Positions 8,791-17,454 are shown, counted from the first letter of the stretch. The stretch is DNA of 37,509 bases from Pseudomonadales bacterium (GCA_016779325.1 JADHNU010000023.1:1-37509); one strand, 5' to 3'. Program-made: numbers and translations. Notes: generated by a model not told the origin, from the letters alone.

Positions 8791-8825
8791 CAAGCCTCCC
8801 TGGGGCGCCCCGAAGGGCGACCCCT

Positions 8826-8848
8826 GGCAAGGCCTAGCAGACCTTGCC
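8826..8848 (-). other. Stem-loop with the dehydrogenase TAG stop in its loop
   Basis: GGCAAGG at 8826-8832 pairs perfectly with CCTTGCC at 8842-8848 around a 9-base loop. The minus-strand TAG stop of the FAD dehydrogenase (8836-8834) is in the loop. It lies at the junction with the downstream amidase gene and has no U-tract. It may be a processing or protection element inside the operon. Confidence 0.4.
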
Positions 8849-10222
8849 GGGGTTAAGAATGCCGCGAGGGTCTAGGGCCTCGCGAAGCGTTTGCATCAGC
8901 TGCACTTCCGCCGGACTGCGGCTGTGGCCGAGCCAAGACTTCTTTTCCAGACCAATGCCATGTTCAGCAGAAACGGAACCCCGAAGGGCCGGAAGGGGGT
9001 CGTAGACCGCCGCTTCCAGGGCGTGCACGCCCTCTGCCTCCCGGGGCCGGGGCGTCAGAACGAAGTGAAGATTGCCATCGCCCAAATGGCCAAAGGTGAA
9101 CACCTTCACGCTTGAATCCACCTTTGCTACCGCCGTCTTAACGGTCTCAACGTACGCCCCCATGGCCCCAATGGGAAGGGAAACATCGAAGACCTGGGTG
9201 GGCTTCCCCGCCGCCAGCACATCGACGCTATCGCGCAGCGCCCAAAGCGCTTCATTACGGGCGGCGGTGCTTGCAAGCACGGCATCGCTCACCAGGCCCG
9301 CCTCCAGAGCGTCCCCTAAGACCGACTCCGCCCAGGCTTCATCCCGAGCCGCATCGGCCCCGAGCAGCTCCGCGAGCACGTAAAAGGGTGCGCCGAGGGG
9401 TAGGGGGGGCGCGGGGCAGCGCGGCGCCGTGGCCACGGCCTCGTAAAACTCCGGCCACATCACTTCAAAGGCCGACAGCTGCCCCCCAAGGCCTTGATCT
9501 AGATGGCGGAGTAAGGCCGTTACGGAGGGAAAGTCCGGCACCGCGAGCAGCATGCTCAGGCGGCTCCGGGGCGCCTCCCGAAGCCGCAGCACGGCCCGCG
9601 TAATCACCCCAAGGGTGCCTTCGGAACCAATAAACAGATGCTTTAGATCGAAGCCCGCATTGTTTTTCACCATGCCGTAAAGACTGTCAATCACCGTCCC
9701 ATCGGCGAGCACCGCCTCGATGCCCAGCGTATTCTCCCGGGCCATGCCATAGCGCAGCACCCGATTTCCGCCCGCGTTGGTCGCCAGGTTCCCGCCCAGA
9801 AAACACGAGCCTCGAGCGCCGAGGTCGAGGGGAAAGCTGAGCCCTTCTTCTGCCACGGCCTCCTGCAATCCCTGCAGCAATACCCCGGCCTGCACCCGGG
9901 CCGTCCGGCCCTCTCGATCGATTTCCTCGATCTGATTCATGCGCTCCAGGGACAGAATCAAATCGTCCGGGCCCGTGTCGGCGCCATGAACCAGCCCCGT
10001 GAGTCCGCCCTGGGGAATCACCGGCTGGCCCATCTCGTGGCAGGCCTTCAGCACGAAGGCGACTTCCTCCGTATTCCGGGGCCGGACCAGAGCCCGCGCC
10101 ACGAGGGGCGTCGGGCGCCAGATCCCTTGGGCGCGCTCGGCCACGGCCTCGGCATCGAGGACAGCGTGCGGCCCAAGGCGGTCTCGAAGGGTGTCCAGTA
10201 ACTGCGTTTGCTCAGGGCGCAT
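8834..10222 (-). CDS. FAD-linked D-2-hydroxyacid dehydrogenase (GlcD/D2HGDH/D-lactate type)
   Basis: A 462-residue PCMH-fold flavoprotein. The FAD-binding stretch QGGLTGLVHGA is at residues 71-81, and the GGNLATNAGGNRVLRYG block follows at about 143-159. The C-terminal half has FGHLGDGNLHF, whose His residues bind a metal in this family, and SAEHGIG close to the end. Members oxidise D-lactate, glycolate or D-2-hydroxyglutarate and pass electrons to the quinone pool or an electron-transfer flavoprotein; which substrate applies cannot be decided. I chose ATG 10222 because it begins the conserved sequence and overlaps the SnoaL-like gene by 11 bases; the long upstream extension in the same frame is that gene read out of frame. 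Confidence 0.9.
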   Translation of the reverse strand: MRPEQTQLLDTLRDRLGPHAVLDAEAVAERAQGIWRPTPLVARALVRPRNTEEVAFVLKACHEMGQPVIPQGGLTGLVHGADTGPDDLILSLERMNQIEEIDREGRTARVQAGVLLQGLQEAVAEEGLSFPLDLGARGSCFLGGNLATNAGGNRVLRYGMARENTLGIEAVLADGTVIDSLYGMVKNNAGFDLKHLFIGSEGTLGVITRAVLRLREAPRSRLSMLLAVPDFPSVTALLRHLDQGLGGQLSAFEVMWPEFYEAVATAPRCPAPPLPLGAPFYVLAELLGADAARDEAWAESVLGDALEAGLVSDAVLASTAARNEALWALRDSVDVLAAGKPTQVFDVSLPIGAMGAYVETVKTAVAKVDSSVKVFTFGHLGDGNLHFVLTPRPREAEGVHALEAAVYDPLPALRGSVSAEHGIGLEKKSWLGHSRSPAEVQLMQTLREALDPRGILNPGKVC

Positions 10223-10694
10223 AGCTCGACCTCGCCACAATGCCCCAGCGATCGCCGCGACGTTCAACGATGTAGAGCGACTCATATTCTCGGAGGACGT
10301 GCCCCGCTTCGTCATAACGCGCAAAGCGGACCGCAAGATGCACCTTGCCCGGGCCTGCCTGGACCACCTTTCGCTCCAGCCACGCGCTGTGGTGCCACCC
10401 GGTGGCGGCCAGGGCCTCAAACAGCGCATTAGATCGAGTCCCCGCCGAAGGCAGGACGGTCACCTTTCCCGACGCCATGCGCACATGGGGAAAGTGAAAG
10501 GTGGCTTCGAAGGCGTCGATGTCTCGGGCGTTAAAAGCCGCCATGAACGCATCGAGGGTGGCTAGGGCCGCTTCCCTTTGCCCCGAAGGCGCCTGGGCCG
10601 AAAGGGCGTGGGGCGAGGGGCCCGACATACTGAGCGTGGCGATCAGCGCCAAGGCCCCAAGGCCCCGAGAACGGCTAGCTAAAGATGGCATCAT
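10212..10694 (-). CDS. Exported SnoaL-like/NTF2-fold small protein
   Basis: A 160-residue protein with a signal peptide: MMPSLASRSR followed by a hydrophobic core and probable cleavage after HALSA near residue 33. The mature part, with DAFMAAFNARDIDAFEATF and a C-terminal YIVERRGDRWGIVARSSY, matches the cone-shaped NTF2/SnoaL-like fold. No catalytic residues can be assigned. The ribosome binding site GGAGGAGG stands seven bases before the start at 10694. It is the first gene of a four-gene operon and its TGA overlaps the start of the FAD dehydrogenase by 11 bases, which suggests coupled translation. It may be a periplasmic binding or accessory protein; this is not shown by the sequence. Confidence 0.75.
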   Translation of the reverse strand: MMPSLASRSRGLGALALIATLSMSGPSPHALSAQAPSGQREAALATLDAFMAAFNARDIDAFEATFHFPHVRMASGKVTVLPSAGTRSNALFEALAATGWHHSAWLERKVVQAGPGKVHLAVRFARYDEAGHVLREYESLYIVERRGDRWGIVARSSYAP

Positions 10695-10747
10695 GATGGG
10701 TCCTCCTCCCAGGACCATGATGCCCCTCGCTCCGGCGAAGGGGAACC

Positions 10748-10776
10748 TCGACGCCCCGTTGGCGCCGCGCTAGCCT
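10748..10776 (+). promoter_or_regulatory. Candidate sigma70-type promoter of the SDR gene
   Basis: TCGACG at 10748-10753 and TAGCCT at 10771-10776 are separated by 17 bases, and the ATG follows 30 bases later. Each hexamer shares only part of the consensus, so this is a pattern match by eye. Confidence 0.3.
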
Positions 10777-10806
10777 CTGCCCTTTTCCTTAACGCGAGGG
10801 GACACC

Positions 10807-11637
10807 ATGAACGCGCTAGCAGGACATTACGCACTGATTACCGGGGGCGGCAGCGGCATCGGTCTGGCCTGCGCCGCTCACCTCCTGCGCGACGGCGCGA
10901 CGGTTACCCTGCTCGGCCGCGACCCCCAGCGCCTTGCGGACGGCAAGGCCCAGCTCCAAGGCCTTGGCGACTTCGCCGACGACCGCATCCGGACCTTTGC
11001 CGGCGACACGGCGGAGGAGGCGGTGATGGCCGAAGCGGTGGCAGCGGCGGAAGGCCCTGGGGGCATCCTGCATATTGCCGTGGCCAGCGCCGGGGTCGGC
11101 GGCCTTGCCCCCCTCACCCATCAGAGCCTCGAGGATTTCGAGCGCGTGATGCGCACGAATCTCACGGGCACCTTCTTGCTGCTCAAACACGCCGGAAAGC
11201 GGATCGCCGCCAGCGGTGGCGGTGCCCTCTGCGCGATTTCCTCCATTGCCGGGGTGCGGACCCATCGTTACGGCGGCACCTATGCGGCGTCGAAGGCCGC
11301 CATCGACATGCTGATTCGAACCCTCGCTGATGAGCTGGGCCATGCAGGGGTGCGCGCCAACAGCGTCTGCCCCGGTCTGGTGGAGACGGATCTCAGCCAG
11401 GGCCTTCAGGACAGCGCTGAAGTGCTCAATGATTACCTTGCCTGCATGCCGATCGCGCGCACGGGCTCCGTGGACGACATCGGCGCCGCCGTACGCTTTC
11501 TCTGCGGCCCGGAAGCCAGCTGGATTACGGGCGTGAACCTCTCCGTGGATGGGGGCCAGCACCTGCGCCGGGGCCCGGACTGGTCGAGCTTTGCCCGCAT
11601 GGCCTTCGGCAATGCCGCCGTGGACGGGCCCTACTAG
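10807..11637 (+). CDS. Short-chain dehydrogenase/reductase (SDR)
   Basis: A 276-residue classical SDR. The cofactor loop TGGGSGIG is at residues 12-19, the catalytic Ser at 145-146, Tyr159 and Lys163 in YAASK, and the structural Asn118 in RTNLTGT. The usual NAG motif is replaced by SAG (94-96). Such enzymes interconvert alcohols and ketones with NAD(P)H; an acyl-CoA or hydroxy-ester substrate would suit the surroundings but is a guess. The C-terminus has the family's VDGGQHLR strand and a short tail. GAGGGGAC precedes the ATG. The TAG stop overlaps the stop of the convergent alpha-galactosidase gene by four bases (CTAG). Confidence 0.9.
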   Translation: MNALAGHYALITGGGSGIGLACAAHLLRDGATVTLLGRDPQRLADGKAQLQGLGDFADDRIRTFAGDTAEEAVMAEAVAAAEGPGGILHIAVASAGVGGLAPLTHQSLEDFERVMRTNLTGTFLLLKHAGKRIAASGGGALCAISSIAGVRTHRYGGTYAASKAAIDMLIRTLADELGHAGVRANSVCPGLVETDLSQGLQDSAEVLNDYLACMPIARTGSVDDIGAAVRFLCGPEASWITGVNLSVDGGQHLRRGPDWSSFARMAFGNAAVDGPY

Positions 11638-13778
11638 GGGGAAACCTCGGCGTCCTCGGCCGTAAAACGGAGCACCACCGCCGTCTGCGGCCGAGGCAGC
11701 TGCAGGGGCAAGCCCTGAGCCGGCAGGTACCCCGGGGCCACCCAAAGCCCAGGCCCCTGAAAGGCGCCGAGCCCCGGCATTTCGCCCGGGGCTGGGCCCG
11801 GCCCTTCCAGGGTCACGCGATAGGCCAGGGGCCGGGCCAAGCCCACGAGGGGCACCCGCAGGGGCCGTCCCGGATAGGCATCGCCAAGACGCAGCACGAT
11901 GGCCACGGCGGCCCGCTGATCAGCGGAGACCACCACCCGAACCTGGTGATCCGGCGCCAGTTCGTAGTCAAACACCCTTCCTGAGTGAAGCAGATCGCGT
12001 AGCCGCTTATAGCGCGCGATGCCCGCTTGAAGCGTGCGCCAGTCCTCAGCGCCCAGGGCCCGAGGGTCAAGTTCAAGGCCAAAATGACCCAGCAGGGCCA
12101 CGGCGCAGCGAAACGCCATGGATGTCACCCGTCCCGTGCCATGGGACGGCGAGGGGCCGACGTGAACCCCCGCGCGCGGTGGCGCGAGAAAGAGACTGCT
12201 CCGCGCCATGATGGGTGCTCGGACGATGGGGTCGTTGGCGTCGGAAGGCCAGCCGCGGTGCATAAATCGCAGCATGCCCCAATCGAGACGCCCCCCACCG
12301 CTCGCACAGCTTTCCAGCTCCACCTCCGGAAAGGCTGCTCGCACGCGCTGAAGCACCGCGTAAAGGCCTTCCACCTGAGCCCGGTGCCCCACCCCTGGGC
12401 CTGCCCCCTGCCCCGTCAGAATCCGGTTGTGATCCCACTTGAGGTAGCTGATGGGCAAGCTCGAAAGCAGCGCCGCTAGGGCATGGAAAATGGCGTCTTG
12501 CACCGGGCCCTGAGCCAGATCGAGGACGCGCTGATGGCGCGCTTCAAGCCCCCCATCGCCGCCCCGAAGCCAGCCGGGATGGGCGCGCGCGAGGGCGCTG
12601 TCGGCGCTGACCATCTCCGGTTCCACCCACAGGCCGAAACTCAGGCCCGCCGCCACCACGGCCTCGGCCACGGGGCCAAGGCCTCGGGGAAAGCGGCGCC
12701 GGTCGACCTGCCAATCGCCCAGCGCACGACGGTCATCCACCCGCCCCGCAAACCAACCGTCGTCGACGACAAAGCGCTCAACGCCCAAGGCCTTCGCGGT
12801 GTCTAGGAGCGCGAGGAGCGCGGGCTCATCGAGGTTGAAATAGAGGGCTTCCCAGCTATTGAGGTGCACGGGCCGGGGCCGTCGGAGCCCCTCCTGGGCA
12901 AAGGGGGCGCCCCGCTGCAGCGTCTGGATGCGCTGGCGCAGCCCATTGCTGCCGGCGTCCGAGAACACGCACCAGAGCGGGGGCGATTGATAGCGCTCCC
13001 CCGCCGCAAGGCGGCCCTCCCCGGGATTTAGGTAGGCCCCGCCCTGAAGCTGGTAGGTGCCCTCAAGGGTTTGATCAATGCGCAGCTCATGATCGCCGCT
13101 GGTGGCCAACAGGACCGCCAGCACGCAGCCCTTGTCAGCCGCGAGGGGGCCCTCGCTGAGCAGCAAAGCGGGGTAGCGATGGTGATCGCTGCGCCCGGCG
13201 GTGCGGAGCCACTGGAAGCCGCTCGCCCCCAAGGCCTGGCTCTCGAGGCGTAACTCCCCACTCCAATCGCCCGCGAAGGCCGTCACCGTATCCACCCAGG
13301 GCGGCAAAGGCAGATGGGCGGCGGCGAAGCGCTGCAGCGTCAGGCCGCCCCCCTCGCCGACGGTGACGGTGCTTTGAAAGCTCAGCGCCGCGGCGCCATG
13401 CGCCTGGCAAAGGGTGTCCACCGCCAGCCCATCCCCCTGGCGCAGAAAGCGCAGGGCCTCGGGCCCGGTGCGTTCCTGGCGCCGCTCTGTGGGCAAAAAC
13501 ACGCAGCGTCCATCATCGGCCAGAAAGGACAGGGGGGCGGGGTAGCCCAGGCCAAGGCCATCGCTCTGGGCCATGCCGTAGGTCAGCGGACGATCGAGGC
13601 GCGCCCCCCAGCGCACCACCGCAGCCGGTGGCGCAGCCGACGGAACAGGCCCGGACCACAGATCCAGGAAGGCTATGCGATCATCCGCCCCCGGGGATCC
13701 CGTTTCCCAAAGCAGCAGGGCGCCAGGAACGTCCTCATCCGAGGCGGCAGAAAAAAGCGACGTGAGACGTGAGGTCAT
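11634..13778 (-). CDS. Alpha-galactosidase, glycoside hydrolase family 36
   Basis: A 714-residue GH36 enzyme that would release alpha-linked galactose from melibiose or raffinose-type sugars. The nucleophile Asp449 is in YLKWDHNR. The acid/base region WPSDANDP is at about 510-517 and the CASGGGR substrate loop at about 491-497. The (beta/alpha)8 entry VDDGWFAGR...LGDW and the WVEPEM strand are also present. An N-terminal beta-sandwich of roughly 290 residues precedes the barrel. No signal peptide, so it is probably cytoplasmic and would rely on a sugar importer. I start at ATG 13778; an upstream in-frame ATG at 13811 adds only a short Cys-rich extension. It is not in an operon with other sugar genes; the GPH symporter lies 9 kb away. 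Confidence 0.92.
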   Translation of the reverse strand: MTSRLTSLFSAASDEDVPGALLLWETGSPGADDRIAFLDLWSGPVPSAAPPAAVVRWGARLDRPLTYGMAQSDGLGLGYPAPLSFLADDGRCVFLPTERRQERTGPEALRFLRQGDGLAVDTLCQAHGAAALSFQSTVTVGEGGGLTLQRFAAAHLPLPPWVDTVTAFAGDWSGELRLESQALGASGFQWLRTAGRSDHHRYPALLLSEGPLAADKGCVLAVLLATSGDHELRIDQTLEGTYQLQGGAYLNPGEGRLAAGERYQSPPLWCVFSDAGSNGLRQRIQTLQRGAPFAQEGLRRPRPVHLNSWEALYFNLDEPALLALLDTAKALGVERFVVDDGWFAGRVDDRRALGDWQVDRRRFPRGLGPVAEAVVAAGLSFGLWVEPEMVSADSALARAHPGWLRGGDGGLEARHQRVLDLAQGPVQDAIFHALAALLSSLPISYLKWDHNRILTGQGAGPGVGHRAQVEGLYAVLQRVRAAFPEVELESCASGGGRLDWGMLRFMHRGWPSDANDPIVRAPIMARSSLFLAPPRAGVHVGPSPSHGTGRVTSMAFRCAVALLGHFGLELDPRALGAEDWRTLQAGIARYKRLRDLLHSGRVFDYELAPDHQVRVVVSADQRAAVAIVLRLGDAYPGRPLRVPLVGLARPLAYRVTLEGPGPAPGEMPGLGAFQGPGLWVAPGYLPAQGLPLQLPRPQTAVVLRFTAEDAEVSP

Positions 13779-13809
13779 GGGGCCATCCGAAACCAGCAAG
13801 CAGCAGATC

Positions 13810-14358
13810 ATGACACGAGAGGGCTTTTGGCTCTTCGCCTACGGCTCGCTCATGGCCCGGCCCAGGCTACCCTGGCGGGAGCGTATGGAAGCGACCATGC
13901 CCGGCTGGACCCGCCGCTTCTGGCAGGGTTCCCACGACCACCGGGGTCGGCCCGGGGCGCCCGGGCGGGTGCTTACCTTAGTGCCGGAACCCGATAGGGG
14001 GGCGCCGCCCTGCGTGGGCTTTCTCTACTTTTTACCCCCAGCGGTGGCCCGAGGCGCCCTGACCCGTCTCGACTACCGGGAAAAGAATGGCTATGTGCGC
14101 ACGTTCCATCCCGTCATCGACCGCTTTGGCACCGCTCGGGAAGCGCTCGTATACCTCGCAGGGCCCGGTAATCCCGCCTGGCTTGGACCCGCCCCCCTGA
14201 GCGACCTTGCCGCGCAGATTTGCGCCGCAGAAGGGCCCTCGGGGACCAACACCGCTTACCTTTTTGACCTCCACCGCACCCTAGCGCGCCTGGGCCTCGA
14301 GGATCCCCACGTTAGCGACCTGGTCGGCGCGGTGCGGGCCCGGCTAAACCCAGCTTGA
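13810..14358 (+). CDS. chaC: ChaC-like gamma-glutamylcyclotransferase
   Basis: A 182-residue protein of the glutathione-specific gamma-glutamylcyclotransferase group. The substrate loop YGSL is at residues 11-14 and the catalytic Glu91 lies in DYREKNGY. ChaC enzymes convert glutathione to 5-oxoproline and Cys-Gly in the cytoplasm. The start at 13810 places FAYGSL where the family expects it; ATG 13777 is an alternative that adds 11 residues. It is divergent from the alpha-galactosidase gene, and its last 15 bases overlap the 3' end of the convergent SH3b gene. Its role fits with the gamma-glutamyltransferase and the cystine symporter elsewhere in the window. Confidence 0.87.
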   Translation: MTREGFWLFAYGSLMARPRLPWRERMEATMPGWTRRFWQGSHDHRGRPGAPGRVLTLVPEPDRGAPPCVGFLYFLPPAVARGALTRLDYREKNGYVRTFHPVIDRFGTAREALVYLAGPGNPAWLGPAPLSDLAAQICAAEGPSGTNTAYLFDLHRTLARLGLEDPHVSDLVGAVRARLNPA

Positions 14359-15018
14359 GCTCTGGCGCCGGCCCGCGCGGCCCAGGAGGAACCCCAGCAG
14401 CACGCCCCCGAGGCCAATTAAACCGCCCCACTTCAGCCCCTCCACCTGCTGATTCGCTTCCAGGGCCGTATTCTCTTCGATGAGTGTTCGCTGCACCGCC
14501 TCAAGCTCTCCCGTGCGTTGCTTTAAGGCTTGGAGCGCCTCATAGGTTTGGGCCGCATCCCCGGCCAGGGCTTGAAGCGCCTCATAGGCCGCGGTCTGCT
14601 CCAGGAGGGTCGCTTCCAATTCGCCCCGCGTCGCCTCGGCCGTGGCGAGCGTGTCCTGGAGCGGGGCCAGCTCCGCCTCAAGCTGCTTTGCCCGGGCCTC
14701 GGCCGCCGCCGCCCGGGCCTGGGCTTCCGGCAGGCGCAGCCGCGCCACCGGTTGGGCCACCGTGTACTGGCTCCGAATCCAGCCCTCCCCCTCGGGCCAG
14801 CGCACGCGCAGCCAGTCCGCACTTTCTTCTAGGACCGCGAAGCGCGCCCCGGTGACAAGGGTCGTCTGCACCGGGTAATCCATGCCCGGCCCTTCCCGGA
14901 CCTCAATACGAAGTTGATCGCTGACATAGCGAACCGGCGTTTCAGCAGCCTGGACGCTCGCCGCGGCCAGGGCCACGGCGCCGAAAAGGGCCAGCGAAGA
15001 ACGGATAAAGGAACCCAT
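14344..15018 (-). CDS. SH3b domain protein with coiled coil and C-terminal anchor (YgiM/TIGR04211 type)
   Basis: A 224-residue envelope protein. Its order is a signal peptide cut near VQA (residue 24), a bacterial SH3 domain (about 25-90, with VREGPGMDYP and WLRVRWPEGEGWI), an Ala/Glu/Leu-rich coiled coil (about 95-190), a membrane segment (about 198-215) and a basic tail. This architecture matches the YgiM-like family, which sits in the inner membrane with the SH3 domain in the periplasm; its precise role is poorly known. The coiled coil has an internal repeat, YEALQAL, 14 residues apart. GAGGAGAG precedes the ATG. It is divergent from the acyl-CoA dehydrogenase gene. Confidence 0.88.
   Translation of the reverse strand: MGSFIRSSLALFGAVALAAASVQAAETPVRYVSDQLRIEVREGPGMDYPVQTTLVTGARFAVLEESADWLRVRWPEGEGWIRSQYTVAQPVARLRLPEAQARAAAAEARAKQLEAELAPLQDTLATAEATRGELEATLLEQTAAYEALQALAGDAAQTYEALQALKQRTGELEAVQRTLIEENTALEANQQVEGLKWGGLIGLGGVLLGFLLGRAGRRQSSSWV
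14527..14588. repeat. Near-identical 20-base direct repeat in the coiled-coil region
   Basis: The 20-mers at 14527-14546 and 14569-14588 differ at one base and are 42 bases apart, which is 14 codons or two heptads. They encode the two YEALQAL units. This suggests the coil grew by in-frame duplication. Confidence 0.7.
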
Positions 15019-15139
15019 AGGTTGCTCTCCTCACGAGTGGCCGGGCGAGAACGGGGGCACCCGCCTTTGACACAAGCTAGACTGTAGCGAAGGGAGGGGG
15101 CCATCACTAGGGGCGGCCTCTGCAACCGGGAGGCGCACC

Positions 15140-16312
15140 ATGGATCTGTCCTTTTCCCCCGAACTCGAGGCCTTTCGCCAGACCATCCGCGGCTTTCTTG
15201 CCACGGCCCTCGGCGACGACCTGCGCCGGGGCGCGGCCTACAACGGCGGCATGTTCCAGGATTACGAAACCAATATTCGCTGGCACCGTATCCTGGCCGC
15301 CCAGGGCTGGGCCGCCCCCGCCTGGCCCGCGCGCTTTGGGGGGCCGGGCTGGTCCGTAGAGCAGCGCTACCTGTTTGCTTCGGAATGCGCCGCCGCCGGC
15401 GCGCCGGCCCTCGCCCCCATGGGGCTCGGCATGTGTGGCCCGGTCCTCATGGGCCATGGCACGGAGGCCCAGCAGGCGCACTTTTTGCCCCGCATCCTGT
15501 CCGGGGAAGATTACTGGTGCCAAGGCTACTCGGAGCCTGGCTCCGGCTCGGACCTTGCCGCCCTGAACCTCGATGCCAAGCGAGAGGGGGACGTCTACCG
15601 TTTAAACGGCAGCAAAATCTGGACGACCCACGCCCACCATGCGAACTGGATGTTTGCCCTGGTGCGCACCGATCGCAGCGGCAAGCCGCAAACGGGCATC
15701 ACCTTTCTGCTCATCCCCATGGACACCCCCGGGCTCCGCGTCGACCCCATCCTTTTTGTGTCCGGGGAACACGAAGTGAATGCCGTGTTCTTCGACGACG
15801 TCTGCGTACCCGTGGCAAATCGCGTGGGGGCAGAAAACGACGGCTGGACCGTGGCGAAGTATTTGCTGGAATTCGAACGCGGCGGCGGTAACGCAGGCCC
15901 TGGCCTTGAGGCCGCAGCCCAACGGCTACACCGCCTCGCCGCGGACCACGGTGTGCGCCTGCCGGAAGGGAAGCTGACATCCCTGGAAGTAACCGTGGAA
16001 GCGGTGAAAACCCTGGAGTTCCGCCTTCTCTCCGCCTTGGGGCAGGGGCAAAATCCGGGCCCCGAGTCCTCCATGCTGAAAACCCTGGCGGGCCATGCGC
16101 GGCAGCTGCTCAGCGAATTGACGGTGGAACTCCTCGGGCCCACGGCCCTTGGCGGCGCCGCCGGGCCCCGGCCCCCGGGGGCCACGGACGAAGTGGCGGC
16201 CGCCACGGCCACCGCCGCAGCGCGCTATTTCAATATGCGCGCCCTGTCCATTGCCGGAGGCACGGACGAAGTGCAGCGGGACATTATCGCCAAGCGCGTG
16301 CTGGGCCTTTAG
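15140..16312 (+). CDS. Acyl-CoA dehydrogenase family protein
   Basis: A 390-residue flavoprotein of the acyl-CoA dehydrogenase superfamily. The N-terminal helical domain runs to about residue 120. The first family signature is YSEPGSGSDLA at 130-140, where the FAD and substrate meet. The C-terminal signature IAGGTDEVQRDIIAKRVLGL closes the protein. Members introduce a 2,3 double bond in an acyl-CoA and feed electrons to electron-transfer flavoprotein; chain length cannot be told. The catalytic base was not located with confidence. GGGAGGCGC precedes the ATG. The TAG stop overlaps the stop of the convergent DauA-like gene by four bases. Confidence 0.9.
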   Translation: MDLSFSPELEAFRQTIRGFLATALGDDLRRGAAYNGGMFQDYETNIRWHRILAAQGWAAPAWPARFGGPGWSVEQRYLFASECAAAGAPALAPMGLGMCGPVLMGHGTEAQQAHFLPRILSGEDYWCQGYSEPGSGSDLAALNLDAKREGDVYRLNGSKIWTTHAHHANWMFALVRTDRSGKPQTGITFLLIPMDTPGLRVDPILFVSGEHEVNAVFFDDVCVPVANRVGAENDGWTVAKYLLEFERGGGNAGPGLEAAAQRLHRLAADHGVRLPEGKLTSLEVTVEAVKTLEFRLLSALGQGQNPGPESSMLKTLAGHARQLLSELTVELLGPTALGGAAGPRPPGATDEVAAATATAAARYFNMRALSIAGGTDEVQRDIIAKRVLGL

Positions 16313-17454
16313 GCGAAGCGCTCCGGGCGGAACGCCTGGGGATCAAACGCATGGGCCATCACGGCCTCAGGCGCGGCGCGCCCCAGAATCTCCGCGGCGC
16401 ACCATGCAGCGCCGCCCGCCGCCGTCTGGAAGCCCGTCCCCCCCTGCCCAGCGCACCAATAAAACCCCGGCAGGGTGGGATCGAAGCCGTAGATGGGCTG
16501 GCCGTCTTCGCTGAAGGTTCGCAGGCCCGCCCAGCTTGAATTAATACGCCGCACCTTCAGGTCTGCGCATTCTTCAGCTCGGGCGATGCCCACGGCGAGA
16601 TCGTAATCGTCGGGGAAGGCATCACAGGCGTCGAAGGGCGTTTCATCGGCGGGAGAGACCATCAGCTCTCCCCCTTCGGGCTTGAAGTAAAAGCTCTTTT
16701 GCAAGGATGAGACCGCCGGCCAGCGGCGAATATCCGCGTCGTCGGGGGCAGAAATGAGGGCCGCGGAGCGGCGCAGGGGGGAGAGCTTGAGGGGGGCCGC
16801 CCCGGCGAGGGCGCCCACCTGGGCGGCCCAGGCCCCGGCAGCGTTGACCACCACCGGCGCCTGAAAGCGTGCGCCGGAGCGCAAGGTCACGGTAAAGAGG
16901 TTGTCCGCCTTTTCGATCCCGCAGACCTCCGCGTCGCCCTGAAAGCGCCCCCCGTGGCTTTTCACCTGCCGGAGATAGCCCTGCATCATGCCGTGCGTAT
17001 CCATGGCGAGGGCATTGCCATCGTAGACTGCCCGCCCGGCATAGCCCTGGCGCAGCACAGGCAGATGGCGGTGCGCGTCCTCGAGGGAGATCTCCCTTAG
17101 ATCGGTACACCGATGGGCCCAATTTTCCAGGTAGGCATCGACCTCGGCCTCCGTGCCCTGGGGCGCCAGCAACAGATAGCCTCGAGGACTCACAAGCGGC
17201 GCTTCCGAAAAGCCATCCGGCGGCGAAGTGAGGAAGGGCAGGGTCCCCAGGGTCAGGGCGAAGAGCGGATCGCTCGAATAGGGCTCAATATAAATGGCGG
17301 CGGACCGCCCGCTCGAATGGTAAGCCGGCTGCGCCTCCCGCTCGAGCACGAGCACCTTGCGCTCCGGAGCGAGCGTACCGGCCAGCGAGGCACCGGCAAT
17401 GCCGCCGCCAATCACGATGACGTCAAACTCTTCGGTTGCTGCGCGCTCTGCCAC
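16309..17454 (-). CDS. FAD-dependent D-amino-acid dehydrogenase, DauA-like
   Basis: A 381-residue DAO-fold flavoprotein. The dinucleotide site is GGGIAGAS at residues 16-23. Residues that I recall as active-site positions of Pseudomonas D-arginine dehydrogenase all have counterparts: His46 (YHSSGRS), Tyr55, Glu84 (GFSEAPL), the Arg of PLRRSA, the Tyr of SFYFKP and the Arg of WAGLRTF. The predicted reaction is oxidation of D-amino acids, perhaps basic ones, to 2-oxo acids. The start is GTG 17454, six bases after AAGGAG; a longer frame up to 17562 lacks a good site. It is convergent with the acyl-CoA dehydrogenase gene and divergent from the crotonase gene. Confidence 0.88.
   Translation of the reverse strand: MAERAATEEFDVIVIGGGIAGASLAGTLAPERKVLVLEREAQPAYHSSGRSAAIYIEPYSSDPLFALTLGTLPFLTSPPDGFSEAPLVSPRGYLLLAPQGTEAEVDAYLENWAHRCTDLREISLEDAHRHLPVLRQGYAGRAVYDGNALAMDTHGMMQGYLRQVKSHGGRFQGDAEVCGIEKADNLFTVTLRSGARFQAPVVVNAAGAWAAQVGALAGAAPLKLSPLRRSAALISAPDDADIRRWPAVSSLQKSFYFKPEGGELMVSPADETPFDACDAFPDDYDLAVGIARAEECADLKVRRINSSWAGLRTFSEDGQPIYGFDPTLPGFYWCAGQGGTGFQTAAGGAAWCAAEILGRAAPEAVMAHAFDPQAFRPERFA

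Noticed and set aside
10816-11745. 309-codon open frame opposite the SDR gene
   Set aside because: The SDR has all catalytic motifs; the opposite frame is Ala/Gly/His-rich and typical of a shadow.
15067-15072. Perfect TTGACA in the gap before the acyl-CoA dehydrogenase gene
   Set aside because: No acceptable -10 at 16-18 bases on either strand, so I did not call it a promoter.
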